A stretch of DNA of 64,000 nt from contig CP079699.1 of assembly GCA_021383565.1 (NCBI GenBank), positions 1,178,001 through 1,242,000 of the forward strand. The letters run 5' to 3'. The notes under the pieces are model-generated. The model made no database searches. It was given only the letters and a program-made list of their open reading frames with translations, and was not told the origin of the DNA. The stretch is from Levilactobacillus brevis. Its GTDB lineage: Bacteria; Bacillota; Bacilli; Lactobacillales; Lactobacillaceae. The position numbers and the translations under genes were made by a program. Shown piece after piece: positions 17,744 through 25,720 of this stretch; position 1 is the first letter of the stretch; each line of letters opens with the position of its first letter.

Positions 17744-17913
17744 GATCAAACACCACGTGAGACGGCGCTTCTCGCGTGTCACCGTTACAATTAAAACCAA
17801 CTGGCTAAACACGTTGAATTAAAGGCCTGATAATTATGACCGCAATATCAAATAATTAATGCAAAACCCCTAAAAATTTGATAGACTTAACTCATATAAG
17901 GGAGGTCTGGATC

Positions 17914-18450
17914 TTGACAATTAAGAAGCTTCTAGTCGCGTTAACGGCGGCAATTACCCTTTTACTCGTCAGTCCCGGTCAGGCATCGGCTAAGACTTGG
18001 CACTATGCGGTCACACCGTCCAATTCGTTCTCAACGAAGACGTTCGCTCGCGCATTTATGTACGGTAACCATGAGTTTATGGAACTGTATCAGGCCAAGC
18101 GCAACGCCGTTCACCGGACGCCGGATTCCGGACGAACCATCTCCAATCGACAGGTATTTTACGCCCGTAAGACGGCCAACAAACACGTTTACGAAATTAT
18201 TTATCAGAAAAAATATTACTACATGAATACTTACGATACCCACCTCTACCGCTACAACACGTGGCGCAGTGGTCATAAGCTCATTTCAACCGTGAAACCC
18301 AATCAGCCGAAAAAGGTTATGCTCAAGGCCAAGACCCACGTCTACCGCAATCAGTACTGGCTGTACAACTATAGCGGTCAGAACTCCCCGGCCTATCTCC
18401 GGTACCGACTAGCCGACAGCGGCAAGTGGGTGATTCATTACGAAAAATAA
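17914..18450 (+). CDS. Secreted hypothetical protein
   Basis: About 178 residues from TTG 17914, which follows GGGAGG at good spacing. A signal peptide is clear: basic MTIKK, a hydrophobic core, then QASA before KTW, so cleavage near residue 26-29. The mature part is basic and rich in Tyr, His and Arg with repeated short strands (KTHVYRNQYWLYNY), like many small lactobacillus exoproteins. No catalytic motif is seen. A cre-like palindrome lies upstream and a strong terminator follows. Confidence 0.75.
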   Translation: MTIKKLLVALTAAITLLLVSPGQASAKTWHYAVTPSNSFSTKTFARAFMYGNHEFMELYQAKRNAVHRTPDSGRTISNRQVFYARKTANKHVYEIIYQKKYYYMNTYDTHLYRYNTWRSGHKLISTVKPNQPKKVMLKAKTHVYRNQYWLYNYSGQNSPAYLRYRLADSGKWVIHYEK

Positions 18451-18457
18451 CGATGCT

Positions 18458-18506
18458 AAAATAAGACGCGCTTGGCCCTGGCCAGACGCGTCTTATTTGA
18501 TTTTTA
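18458..18506 (+). terminator. Terminator, with an IS inserted in its T-tract region
   Basis: AAATAAGACGCG pairs with CGCGTCTTATTT, followed by GATTTTTA. The ISL3-family element begins at 18508, and its 8-bp target site ATTTTTAT (18500-18507) is part of this tail. Confidence 0.85.
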
Positions 18507-18593
18507 TGGTTCTAAAATATCTGTTGTTGGTAATCAACTTAATTGGTTACTGGCAGCGGATATTTTTGTATACTGTATAGAGTAAAAATGGGT

Positions 18594-19711
18594 GACGAAT
18601 TGTCAAGTCAAGCGCAACTTTATTCCAAAGAAAATTTCTGATGGACTCTTCCAGCCTAAGACCTTACGTGGTCGGTTATTTAATGTTTCAATGAACTGAC
18701 AGATATCTTGGTCAGTGAGTTGATCTAAATCAGTTCCTTTTGGGAAATACTCACGAATAAGACCATTTGTATTCTCGTTAGTTCCCCGTTGCTGTGGTGC
18801 GTGTGGATCTGGAAAATAGACCGGAATACCTAGCTCTTGACTAACTTCACGATATCTTGCGAATTCAGTCCCACGATCCGGCGTAAGCGTACGAACTCGT
18901 TTGGGCGTCACAGTATGCAATAAGTCAATCATAGCTTGTGTAACGTTCTTGGCGTTTACTTTGGAAACTCGTTGAGATAGTAAGTAACGTGATTTACGGT
19001 CCACCAACGTAACTAAAGCTGAACGTCCAGTCTTACCTCGAACGGTGTCACCTTCCCAATGGCCAAACCAGCTCCGGTTATCACACGACACTGGCCGCTC
19101 ATGGACTGAAGGAACATCATTAAACCGCCCCCGTCGTTCATTGATTGTTCCTTTGACCTTGCGAGTTTTGCCACGATGGCGGAGTTTACGGGCAAAACCA
19201 CGAGCGCCACGACTCTTACGTTTAATTCCCAAATTATCACGTTCAATTCCGCGATAAATGGTGTTGTAACTAATTCGCCATCCACTATTTTCGTGAAGTA
19301 AACGCCCTGAGATTTGTTCGGGAGACCATTGGTATTGAACGATGCAGCGAAGGACAAAATCTCGTAATTTCAGGTCAGTTAGGAGTCTAGGACGGCGGCT
19401 CTTCAGTCGGCGCCTTTGGTAGCTCTCTTGTGCTTTGACAGCTGAGTATGCATCACGACCGCCATTGCGTGTAACTTCACGTGATACAGTGGCTTTAGAA
19501 CAGCCAATTTTCTCCGCAATAACTTGATAGCTATCGTTTAAAGTGACGCCTAACAGTATGCATTCTCGGTCTTTTAAGGTAAGATGTTTGTACGAACTCA
19601 TAGCCTAAAATCTCCTTTAAATGATTGTTGTGGTGACTTCATTTTACAGGACTCAGGCTATGAGTTCCTTTTTTATCTTCTTACTTGTTGCACTTCAATT
19701 GTAAATTCGTC
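18594..19711 (-). mobile_element. IS30-family insertion sequence nested in the ISL3 element
   Basis: About 1118 bp. The 25-bp inverted ends start GACGAATT at 18594 and, read from the other side, GACGAATT at 19711, and share most positions to GCAAC. A 2-bp GT repeat may be the target duplication. It separates the left end of the ISL3 element from its transposase gene. Confidence 0.88.
18603..19601 (-). CDS. IS30-family transposase
   Basis: 332 residues, intact. An N-terminal helix-turn-helix (LTLKDRECILLG...VIAEKIGCSKATVSREVTRN, about residues 7-46) is followed by the DDE integrase core: Asp in GHWEGDTVRG near 184, Asp in LTPDRGTEFARY, and Glu in QQRGTNENTNGLIREYFPKG. The C-terminal phrase TLNNRPRKVLGWKSP is typical. 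The ORF fills the element between its inverted repeats, so this copy may be active. Confidence 0.95.
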   Translation of the reverse strand: MSSYKHLTLKDRECILLGVTLNDSYQVIAEKIGCSKATVSREVTRNGGRDAYSAVKAQESYQRRRLKSRRPRLLTDLKLRDFVLRCIVQYQWSPEQISGRLLHENSGWRISYNTIYRGIERDNLGIKRKSRGARGFARKLRHRGKTRKVKGTINERRGRFNDVPSVHERPVSCDNRSWFGHWEGDTVRGKTGRSALVTLVDRKSRYLLSQRVSKVNAKNVTQAMIDLLHTVTPKRVRTLTPDRGTEFARYREVSQELGIPVYFPDPHAPQQRGTNENTNGLIREYFPKGTDLDQLTDQDICQFIETLNNRPRKVLGWKSPSEIFFGIKLRLT

Positions 19712-19788
19712 GTACAAAAAAGGGATATAGTCGCAGATCTATGTCCATCCACTACCACATTTCAAGAGAAAGAAAGTGACTATATCCT

Positions 19789-21047
19789 ATGTCCAATGAT
19801 ACTAAAATTATTCTGGGATAAAAGACCCTAATATCAAAAAACTGAAAATAATGAATCCCTTAGAAGTAAAGGGACCACTCAAGGTACAGGCACTTTTAGA
19901 CTACCGTCCAAAAGCTTGTCCTAAATGTGGCGTTTTGAACCAGAAGAGCATTATCAAATACGGTTGGCGTTGGACCACGGTTAAACTCCCACAAGCCGTT
20001 GAACGAGACGTTAAACTTCACCTTAAAAAACGTAATTTCAAGTGTAAGCAATGCCATCAATACTTTCTGGCAGAAACGTCGTTGGTTCAGCGAAACCACA
20101 CCATCTCTAACGTCAGCCGGATCTCGTGTTTAGTAAAGCTCAGTGAGACGGTTTCAATGCGGCATATCGCAAACGAATTAAACATTTCGAGTACGAGTGT
20201 TTTACGAATCATGCGTAGCTACCAACCGGATATTAAGACAAATTACAGCTGGTTGCCAGCAGTTATTAATATGGATGAAGTCAAGTCTACCAAAGATGCC
20301 AAAGGTGCAATGAGCTTTGTCTTTATGGACGGTATGCGAAACGAATTTATCGATATCCTTGAATCACGAACCCTGTATGATCTCGAAAAATACTTCAATC
20401 GATATACTAAGGCTGCGCGAGAAGGCGTGAAAATCATTGTGACAGATATGAATTACACGTATCCGCAATTGACAGAAACCGTTTTTCCAAACGCGATTGT
20501 GGTAACCGATAGGTTCCACATCGTGAGTTCTATAATGCGTGGTTTCAATCGTGTGAGAGTTCGTATAATGAAGTCCTATGCCAATTCAAATATCAAACAT
20601 AAGATCTTAAAACGATACTGGAAACTACTCTTAAAACCTAATGAAAAGCTGAACTTCAACGCCTATCATAATTTCACTCATCTCTCAGGAATTAATACTG
20701 AGAATAGTACGGTCGATTACATTCTCAGCTTCAATGATGAATTACGCCAAGCGTATGAGCTTTTACAGACCGTTCGGCGAGCCGTCAAGTATCGTCACAC
20801 GTCCAAACTAGTAACCATTCTAGACAAGAAGAATGATTACTCCGAAGAGCTTGAAACACCGTTAAATACGTTGAGAGAACACCAAGAATCTGTGTACAAT
20901 GCGCTAAAATACAATTATTCTAATGGACCAATGGAAGGTATCAATAATAAAATCAAAGTAATCAAGCGAGTCAGCTACGGATTCGGTTGTTTTAGTAGCT
21001 TTAGATTAAGGATTCATCTAGTATTCGGAATTAAAAAGGCTGCCTAA
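19789..21047 (+). pseudogene. ISL3-family transposase with a one-base deletion near the start
   Basis: From ATG 19789 the frame reads MSNDTKIILG and then hits TAA. Losing one base near 19815-19817 (CTGGGATA where CTGGGNATA is needed) explains it: the next frame continues GIKDPNIKKLKIMNPLEVKG and stays open to 21047. The remaining ORF (398 residues from ATG 19851) has the zinc-finger-like CPKCG...CKQCH pair and the ISL3 DDE words NMDEVKS and TDRFHIV, and ends GPMEGINNKIKVIKRVSYGFG. Re-initiation at 19851 could still make a shortened protein. Confidence 0.8.
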
Positions 21048-21106
21048 TCATAATACGATTAGGCAACCTCAGACAGCCGATTACCAACAACAGTTGACAA
21101 AGAGCC

Positions 21107-21336
21107 ATTTTTATTGCCGAAACGTGCGACACCAGACAGTCAGCTCCGCTTAACGCCACTAAGCAAATAATCCAAGCCCAGGATTCTTCACTTAGTAACG
21201 CCCACTCATTGTTTATTGCCAAAACGTGCGGTGCCAAGCAACCGGCTCCGCTTAACAACAATAAGACAAGAATCCAAAAACCAGGATTCCTGCCTTATTA
21301 TCGTTATGCTCACCAGCTAATCGCTTGGCACCGCAC
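21107..21336. repeat. Two type-3 structured repeat units
   Basis: Two related units begin TTTATTGCC-AAACGTGCG at about 21110 and 21213 and share GCTCCGCTTAAC. The second is complete: outer 14-bp perfect stem 21227-21240 with 21323-21336 (GTGCGGTGCCAAGC against GCTTGGCACCGCAC) enclosing a hairpin with GAATCC...GGATTC. The first unit keeps the inner hairpin but has lost the closing arm of its outer stem. Confidence 0.7.
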
Positions 21337-21347
21337 TCTTTTAAAAA

Positions 21348-21420
21348 TGGCCCCACCCGGACTCGAACCGGGATCATTCGCTTAGGAGGCGAGTGCCCTA
21401 TCCAGTTGTGCTATAGGGCC
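21348..21420 (-). tRNA. tRNA-Arg (anticodon CCT)
   Basis: 73 nt without encoded CCA. Acceptor stem GGCCCTA/TGGGGCC, T arm with GGTTCGAGTCC, anticodon loop CTCCTAA in stem CTCGC, so the anticodon is CCT (reads AGG). The 3' side continues ATTTTTAAAAG. The neighbouring DEAD-box gene starts further upstream on the same strand. Confidence 0.93.
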
Positions 21421-21476
21421 AATAAAAATAATCCGCTATTAAGTTTACCACGGATTATTTTATTTCTAAAGAAGAA

Positions 21477-22811
21477 TTACTGCTGCGCATCGCGGTCGCG
21501 CCACTTTTTTCGCATTCCCTTATTCTTCGTGTGGCGATTCTTATGCTTCTTTTTCTTACTAGGATTAGGCTGTCGCTTCGGGGCAGCGGGACCCTTGCCC
21601 TTCTCCGAGACGGCCGTCGCTGTGGCGGCTGATGTGGTTGCCGTTGCCTTCGTCGCCGTCTGCCGAGTCGTGTCAGCAACTGACGACTGAACCGGGGCAA
21701 CTGCAACAGGCTTTTCGGTGGTCAGGGTGCGTCCGCTAAAGTACAGTGGGACCAACTCGTAGTCCGTATCCTTTAAGAGCTTTTTCAGGTCCCGCAAGTC
21801 GTGGTCGTCACCCAGACTGATGACCTGACCGGGCTCGCCCATCCGCCCCGTCCGACCGACCCGGTGAACGTATTCATTCACCGAAGTCGGCAGATCGTAG
21901 TTAATCACGGCTGGCAGCTTCGGGATATCCAACCCCCGCGCCGCCACATCCGTGGTTAACAGGAGCCGCGTCCGTCCCAGACGAAAGTCCTGTAAGGCCT
22001 TTTCCCGTTGGACTTGCCGCAGGTCACTGGTCAGACTAGCCGCGGACATGTGCTCGTGGTAGAACCGCGTCGCCGTTTGTCGCAAGGTGCTGGCCTGTTT
22101 GAAGAAGACCAACGCCCGGAAGTTCGGCATCGCCAGCATTCGTTTAAGCATCTGATCGCGCTTGCCCATCCCGACCTGCAACAGGCCGTGACGAACCTCG
22201 CCCTGCGTCTGGTCCTCCTGGCGCACGTCAATCCGGTTCACTGTCTGGCCGAACCACTGGTCCAATTCGTGAAGAATCGGCGTGTCGGTTGCGGAGAAGA
22301 AGCCCAATTGGACATCAGCCGGCATATTTTGCGCAATTGACCGTACCGTGTCCAACGTGTCTCCCGTCAGAAGATCGTCGGCTTCGTCCACAATCAGTAA
22401 GGACACGAGATGGAGCTTTAATTTACGGTCGCTGACTAGGTTCAATACCCGGCCCGGCGTTCCCACAACCACTTCTGGTCGCTTCTTCAAGCGTTCCGTT
22501 TGGCGTTTGACGTTGGCGCCCCCGGTCAACGCGACCACCTTTAAATCCAACAATTTAGCCCAGTCACGCATGACTCGGCTGGTCTGAATCGCCAATTCCT
22601 GAGATGGTTCCAACACAATCAATTGGGTTCCATCTCCCGGCAGCAGGTTCGCCAACGCCGGCAACGTGAAGGCCACCGTCTTCCCCGAACCAGTCGGCGC
22701 GAGGCCCAAGACGTTCTGGTCTCCCGCTAACGGTTCGTAGACTGCCGTTTGAATTGCGGTCGGTTCAGTGTAGCCCAAGTCTTTAAAATGAGCCTCGAAT
22801 TGTTTTAACAT
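21477..22811 (-). CDS. DEAD/DEAH-box RNA helicase
   Basis: 444-residue ATP-dependent RNA helicase. Motifs in order: Q motif GYTEPTAIQTAVYEPL (residues 13-28), Walker A APTGSGKT (38-45), TGGANVKRQ, VGTPGRVLN, Walker B VDEADDL (DEAD reads DEAD-D), SAT (FFSATDTP), then ARGLDIPKLPAVINYDLP and HRVGRTGRMG in the second RecA domain. A basic, low-complexity tail of about 70 residues (Ala/Thr then Lys/Arg) follows, typical for RNA anchoring. The tRNA-Arg lies just downstream on the same strand. Confidence 0.95.
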   Translation of the reverse strand: MLKQFEAHFKDLGYTEPTAIQTAVYEPLAGDQNVLGLAPTGSGKTVAFTLPALANLLPGDGTQLIVLEPSQELAIQTSRVMRDWAKLLDLKVVALTGGANVKRQTERLKKRPEVVVGTPGRVLNLVSDRKLKLHLVSLLIVDEADDLLTGDTLDTVRSIAQNMPADVQLGFFSATDTPILHELDQWFGQTVNRIDVRQEDQTQGEVRHGLLQVGMGKRDQMLKRMLAMPNFRALVFFKQASTLRQTATRFYHEHMSAASLTSDLRQVQREKALQDFRLGRTRLLLTTDVAARGLDIPKLPAVINYDLPTSVNEYVHRVGRTGRMGEPGQVISLGDDHDLRDLKKLLKDTDYELVPLYFSGRTLTTEKPVAVAPVQSSVADTTRQTATKATATTSAATATAVSEKGKGPAAPKRQPNPSKKKKHKNRHTKNKGMRKKWRDRDAQQ

Positions 22812-22826
22812 GTTTTTTTCCTCTTT

Positions 22827-23828
22827 CTAGTGTTGATCGGCTGGGAACTTCAGGTTAGCAGAGACCCGCAAATCGAATAAGACTTGATTGACGGTCAGAC
22901 TCCATTGTAACCACCGTTGATAGTCGGCCGCGTTTTGTGCGTTGTCGGGATCTTCCAAGATCCGCGCAAAGTCCTCGGCTTCCGGCAACATTGGGTTCGC
23001 CAGTTCAGGTGAACTCAGATCCGTGGCCGTACCATCCGCCGCGCGTTCTTGCACGTGGGTCAATTCCCCAGCACTGTCAATCGTAATGGTTTCTTTCAAG
23101 CCGTAGATTTCAGATAAGCTGTAGGAGTTGCTGGTCTTGCCGAAGTTGACGGTTACGTCGAAATCCCCGTAACGGAGAACGGCCAGGCCCTTTCCATCGG
23201 CGCCGGTCGCAATGATCGTCGGGAAGAACGCGACGTTTTCGGGTTGACCAAACAGCGCAATCGCCAGGTACAACGGGTAAACCCCCAAGTCCTGGAGTGC
23301 CCCACCGGAGAATTCCTTGGTGAAGACGTTCGGCTGTTCGCCGTCTAAGACCTTATCATACCGTGACGAATATTTCATGTAAGTCAACGCCGCACCCTGC
23401 ACCGTTGGCAGTCCCGTCAATGCTTTGGCGATCGCCTTAAAGTTTGGTGTGTGGACGTGACGGGCAGCTTCGAAGTATTTCACCGCCGGGTGTTGTTTTA
23501 ATTCCGCCATAATCGCGGCCATTTCACGCCGGTTACTGAAGGCCGGCTTTTCCACGATCACGGAGATGTCACGGTCAATCGCGGCCATGGCCTGCTTGAA
23601 ATGTAAACTATTGGGTGACGCAATGTAAACCACGTCCAAATTGGCTTGGTCGAGCATGGTTTCGTAATCGGTATAGCTCTTTTCGGCCTGGTTCTTGTCG
23701 GCAAAGGCCGTCGCGGTGTCTTGGTGCCGAGAGAAGACCCCGGCTAACGTGTACCGGTGCGACAAAGCAACCGCCTCAACCAATTGTTGCGTAATCCAGT
23801 TCGTTCCTACAGTTCCAATGCGAATCAT
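22827..23828 (-). CDS. Gfo/Idh/MocA-family NAD(P)-dependent oxidoreductase
   Basis: 333 residues. The N-terminal Rossmann fold begins IGTVGTNWITQQLVEAV. The family motif VEKPAFSNRREM is near residues 91-102 and carries the conserved Lys. The C-terminal alpha/beta domain has the phrase FSGGALQDLGVYPLYLAIALFG near 170-190. Likely acts on a sugar or polyol; the substrate cannot be read. It is 15 nt upstream of the helicase gene on the same strand and so may be co-transcribed. Confidence 0.9.
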   Translation of the reverse strand: MIRIGTVGTNWITQQLVEAVALSHRYTLAGVFSRHQDTATAFADKNQAEKSYTDYETMLDQANLDVVYIASPNSLHFKQAMAAIDRDISVIVEKPAFSNRREMAAIMAELKQHPAVKYFEAARHVHTPNFKAIAKALTGLPTVQGAALTYMKYSSRYDKVLDGEQPNVFTKEFSGGALQDLGVYPLYLAIALFGQPENVAFFPTIIATGADGKGLAVLRYGDFDVTVNFGKTSNSYSLSEIYGLKETITIDSAGELTHVQERAADGTATDLSSPELANPMLPEAEDFARILEDPDNAQNAADYQRWLQWSLTVNQVLFDLRVSANLKFPADQH

Positions 23829-23994
23829 TGCAATCCCTCCATCAATTATCTATCGTTAACTTTATTCTAACAGTCGGGCCGCACGAGCGATAGCAATGAA
23901 TTAAATTTCTTCCAAATCCAAGGGAAAAAGCGCGTGTTTTCTGTCCAAAAATGTTATATTGAGAGTAACTACTAATTCAAGGGAGGGATTACCG

Positions 23995-24366
23995 GTGAAA
24001 GGTCGGGAGATCGCATTATTTGGCATTTCACTCATGGCTGGTTTAACTAGTGGATTCTCGTTGCGCAATAAGAAGAAGCAACCTCAACCCAGTGAGTCGC
24101 CACTGTTCTATGTTGGAACGTGGCAGTTTGTTGACCCCCACAACCAGCGGCGTCACCGGTTAGAAATTAGTCCTAATCTTGACGTGCAGATTGATAACCA
24201 TCCCCTTCAGGTTTCCGTGAAGAACTTGAACGACACGCAGCTTACCTTCCAAGATAAGTTCGGCTACCACCTGACGATTCACGCCAACGAACGTCAACCA
24301 ATTTCCTTTTTCGATGAAGCCGACGATTGTACTTATGCGATGAAACCGCTGGACTCGACGGATTAG
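23995..24366 (+). CDS. DUF4828 protein with N-terminal membrane anchor
   Basis: About 123 residues. The GTG start at 23995 follows GGGAGGG and fits better than upstream in-frame codons; a TTATATT box lies about 40 nt earlier. A short hydrophobic segment (residues 6-20) precedes a soluble domain with the DUF4828 pattern: FYVGTWQFVDPHNQRRHRLE, then LTFQDKFGYHLTIHANE and FFDEADDCTYAM. It is known from lactobacilli, without assigned function. A terminator follows. Confidence 0.8.
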   Translation: MKGREIALFGISLMAGLTSGFSLRNKKKQPQPSESPLFYVGTWQFVDPHNQRRHRLEISPNLDVQIDNHPLQVSVKNLNDTQLTFQDKFGYHLTIHANERQPISFFDEADDCTYAMKPLDSTD

Positions 24367-24419
24367 TGCCGCCAGGGTTCCGGGATACTTAGACGCATTA
24401 GACATTATTTTAAATTTTT

Positions 24420-24451
24420 GAGCCGAGACGTAGGTCTGGGCTCTTTTATTT
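24420..24451 (+). terminator. Terminator of the DUF4828 gene
   Basis: GAGCC-AGAC pairs with GTCT-GGCTC, followed by TTTTATTTT. Confidence 0.75.
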
Positions 24452-24462
24452 TGAATGAAAAA

Positions 24463-24489
24463 GGCCCAATCCCCAATCGGATTAGGCCC
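24463..24489 (-). terminator. Terminator-like hairpin facing the GH25-like gene
   Basis: Minus strand: GGCCTAATCC pairs with GGATTGGGCC, followed by TTTTTCATTC. It lies beyond the type-1 repeat downstream of the 24840-25601 gene. Confidence 0.65.
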
Positions 24490-24590
24490 CACAATTTTGC
24501 TCTTATTATTTGCCGAAAGTTGAAAGTTTATGAAATACGTTCCAGTCCCCAGCTGACAACATTTGGCTAGCTTAATTGAATACCCCTCAT

Positions 24591-24839
24591 GTAGCCGTAA
24601 GTGAGTCAAATTTGGTCTCAGCCGTGGGATTTTCCAAGTATTCTGCTTGGAAAATGGCGTCTTTGAGACGCGGGCTGTCGGCTCAAAGCGAGGGAAAAGA
24701 CCGCCCTTTGGCTTGGCCCGTCCTCCCCACCGCGATCCAGACCAAATTTAGCGAACGGTAAGGCGGTCAGCACGCGACAACCACTATTATAGTGGGCGTT
24801 ACCCTTGTTACACTAAGCATCCTAGCTTTCAACCTTCAG
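24591..24839 (+). repeat. Structured intergenic repeat, type 1 (copy C) with tail
   Basis: Core 24591-24771 (181 nt), from GTAGCCGTAA to GAACGGTAAGGCGGTCAGC. Outer stem 24608-24618 with 24739-24749; inner hairpin TTTTCCAAG...CTTGGAAAA; a third hairpin GCGTCTTTGAGACGC. A 68-nt tail with GTGGGCGTTACCC and CTAGCTTTCAACCTTC follows and matches 1240-1326. The end touches the stop codon of the next gene. Confidence 0.88.
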
Positions 24840-25601
24840 TTATTTGGTAAACGCATGCCATTCCAGTCGGCTGCCGTTGAACACCGACTTGGCCACCGCC
24901 AAGTCCTGGCCGTTCTGCGTAATGCTACCGTTGGCGTCGTATTCAATCAGCTTGACTTGCTGGGCGTGTCCGGACAACTTGCCGCCCGCCGTCCAATAAT
25001 CTTGTTGGGGCAGGACCGGTCGGACGAACTGCGTCAATACGGCGCGACTGGCAAAGATCACCACGCCCTGGTGGTAGCGCCGACTTAGCAGTTGCACGAG
25101 GTGTTTGAGCTTCTGGCCTTGTGTGGCCATGTCCGTATTACTACTATTATATTTACCGTAATAACTCACGGCTACCATAATTGGTAAGGTTCCGGAATCT
25201 TGCTTAACGGTCGCCTTGAAATGCTGATACTGACGCTGCGCCGACGTTGTAAAACTAAAGGTATGGGCCACGCCAATCTGAATATCGGCGCCCTGCGACC
25301 GCGAATAATTATCGCTAAAATCATCATCGGTATAGGTCGCACCCGAGGTGGCCTGTAGGTAGGCAAAGGTCTCGTGCTTCGCCAACTGCTGAAAGTCCAC
25401 GTAACCACTGTCCTGATTGATGGTCACCCCACGCACGGGATAACTGGCCACCTGGGCCCGTTGGTGAGCGTCCCACAGATGCCAGCCCCAGCCACCGCCG
25501 ACCAGTAAGAGTAGCACGGCCACAATAATCAGCCAACGGCGATAACGGCGCCGACGCCGAAACGTATTATCATATATGGGTTGATAGTCGCGCCGTTTCA
25601 C
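24840..25601 (-). CDS. GH25 (lysozyme-like) membrane-anchored protein, probably catalytically inactive
   Basis: 253 residues: a basic cytosolic N-terminus (RRRRRYRR), one membrane segment (23-39), then a GH25-like domain outside the cell. The family pattern is visible as GVTINQDSGYVDF (58-70), FAYLQATSGATYTDDDF and IGVAHTFSF. In active GH25 enzymes the first stretch reads G-x-D and the fourth strand ends D-x-E; here those places read T60 and A144-V-S146. Both catalytic acids appear lost, so a binding or structural role is more likely than lysis. Confidence 0.75.
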   Translation of the reverse strand: MKRRDYQPIYDNTFRRRRRYRRWLIIVAVLLLLVGGGWGWHLWDAHQRAQVASYPVRGVTINQDSGYVDFQQLAKHETFAYLQATSGATYTDDDFSDNYSRSQGADIQIGVAHTFSFTTSAQRQYQHFKATVKQDSGTLPIMVAVSYYGKYNSSNTDMATQGQKLKHLVQLLSRRYHQGVVIFASRAVLTQFVRPVLPQQDYWTAGGKLSGHAQQVKLIEYDANGSITQNGQDLAVAKSVFNGSRLEWHAFTK

Positions 25602-25720
25602 CGTTCATCACCGGTCCCCTTCACGTGGTTTTGGCCATTACGAGCCTGTGGCCGTCCGTAAATAAAGACGGCATCCTCAACGAAATTTCCAGAGGTATGC
25701 CGTCTATTATACCATGACTC

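Larger units (their letters stand above)
18508..21106 (+). mobile_element. ISL3-family insertion sequence, interrupted by an IS30-family element
   Basis: Ends: left GGTTCT...CTGTTGTTGGTAATC (18508-18535), right GATTACCAACAACAG...AGAGCC (21079-21106), imperfect 28-bp inverted repeats sharing 15 bp exactly. The 8-bp direct repeat ATTTTTAT stands on both sides (18500-18507 and 21107-21114), the duplication length known for ISL3 elements. Removing the nested IS30 leaves about 1.48 kb, the normal size. The transposase reading frame is broken near its start. Confidence 0.92.

Noticed and set aside
21031..21261. Small ORF on the minus strand over the ISL3 right end
   Set aside because: It spans the IS border and the type-3 repeat, and its sequence repeats itself because the repeat does; no ribosome binding site.
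24160..24609. 149-codon minus-strand ORF overlapping the DUF4828 gene
   Set aside because: It is the shadow of the DUF4828 gene joined to terminators; the plus-strand gene has a recognisable domain, start site and terminator.
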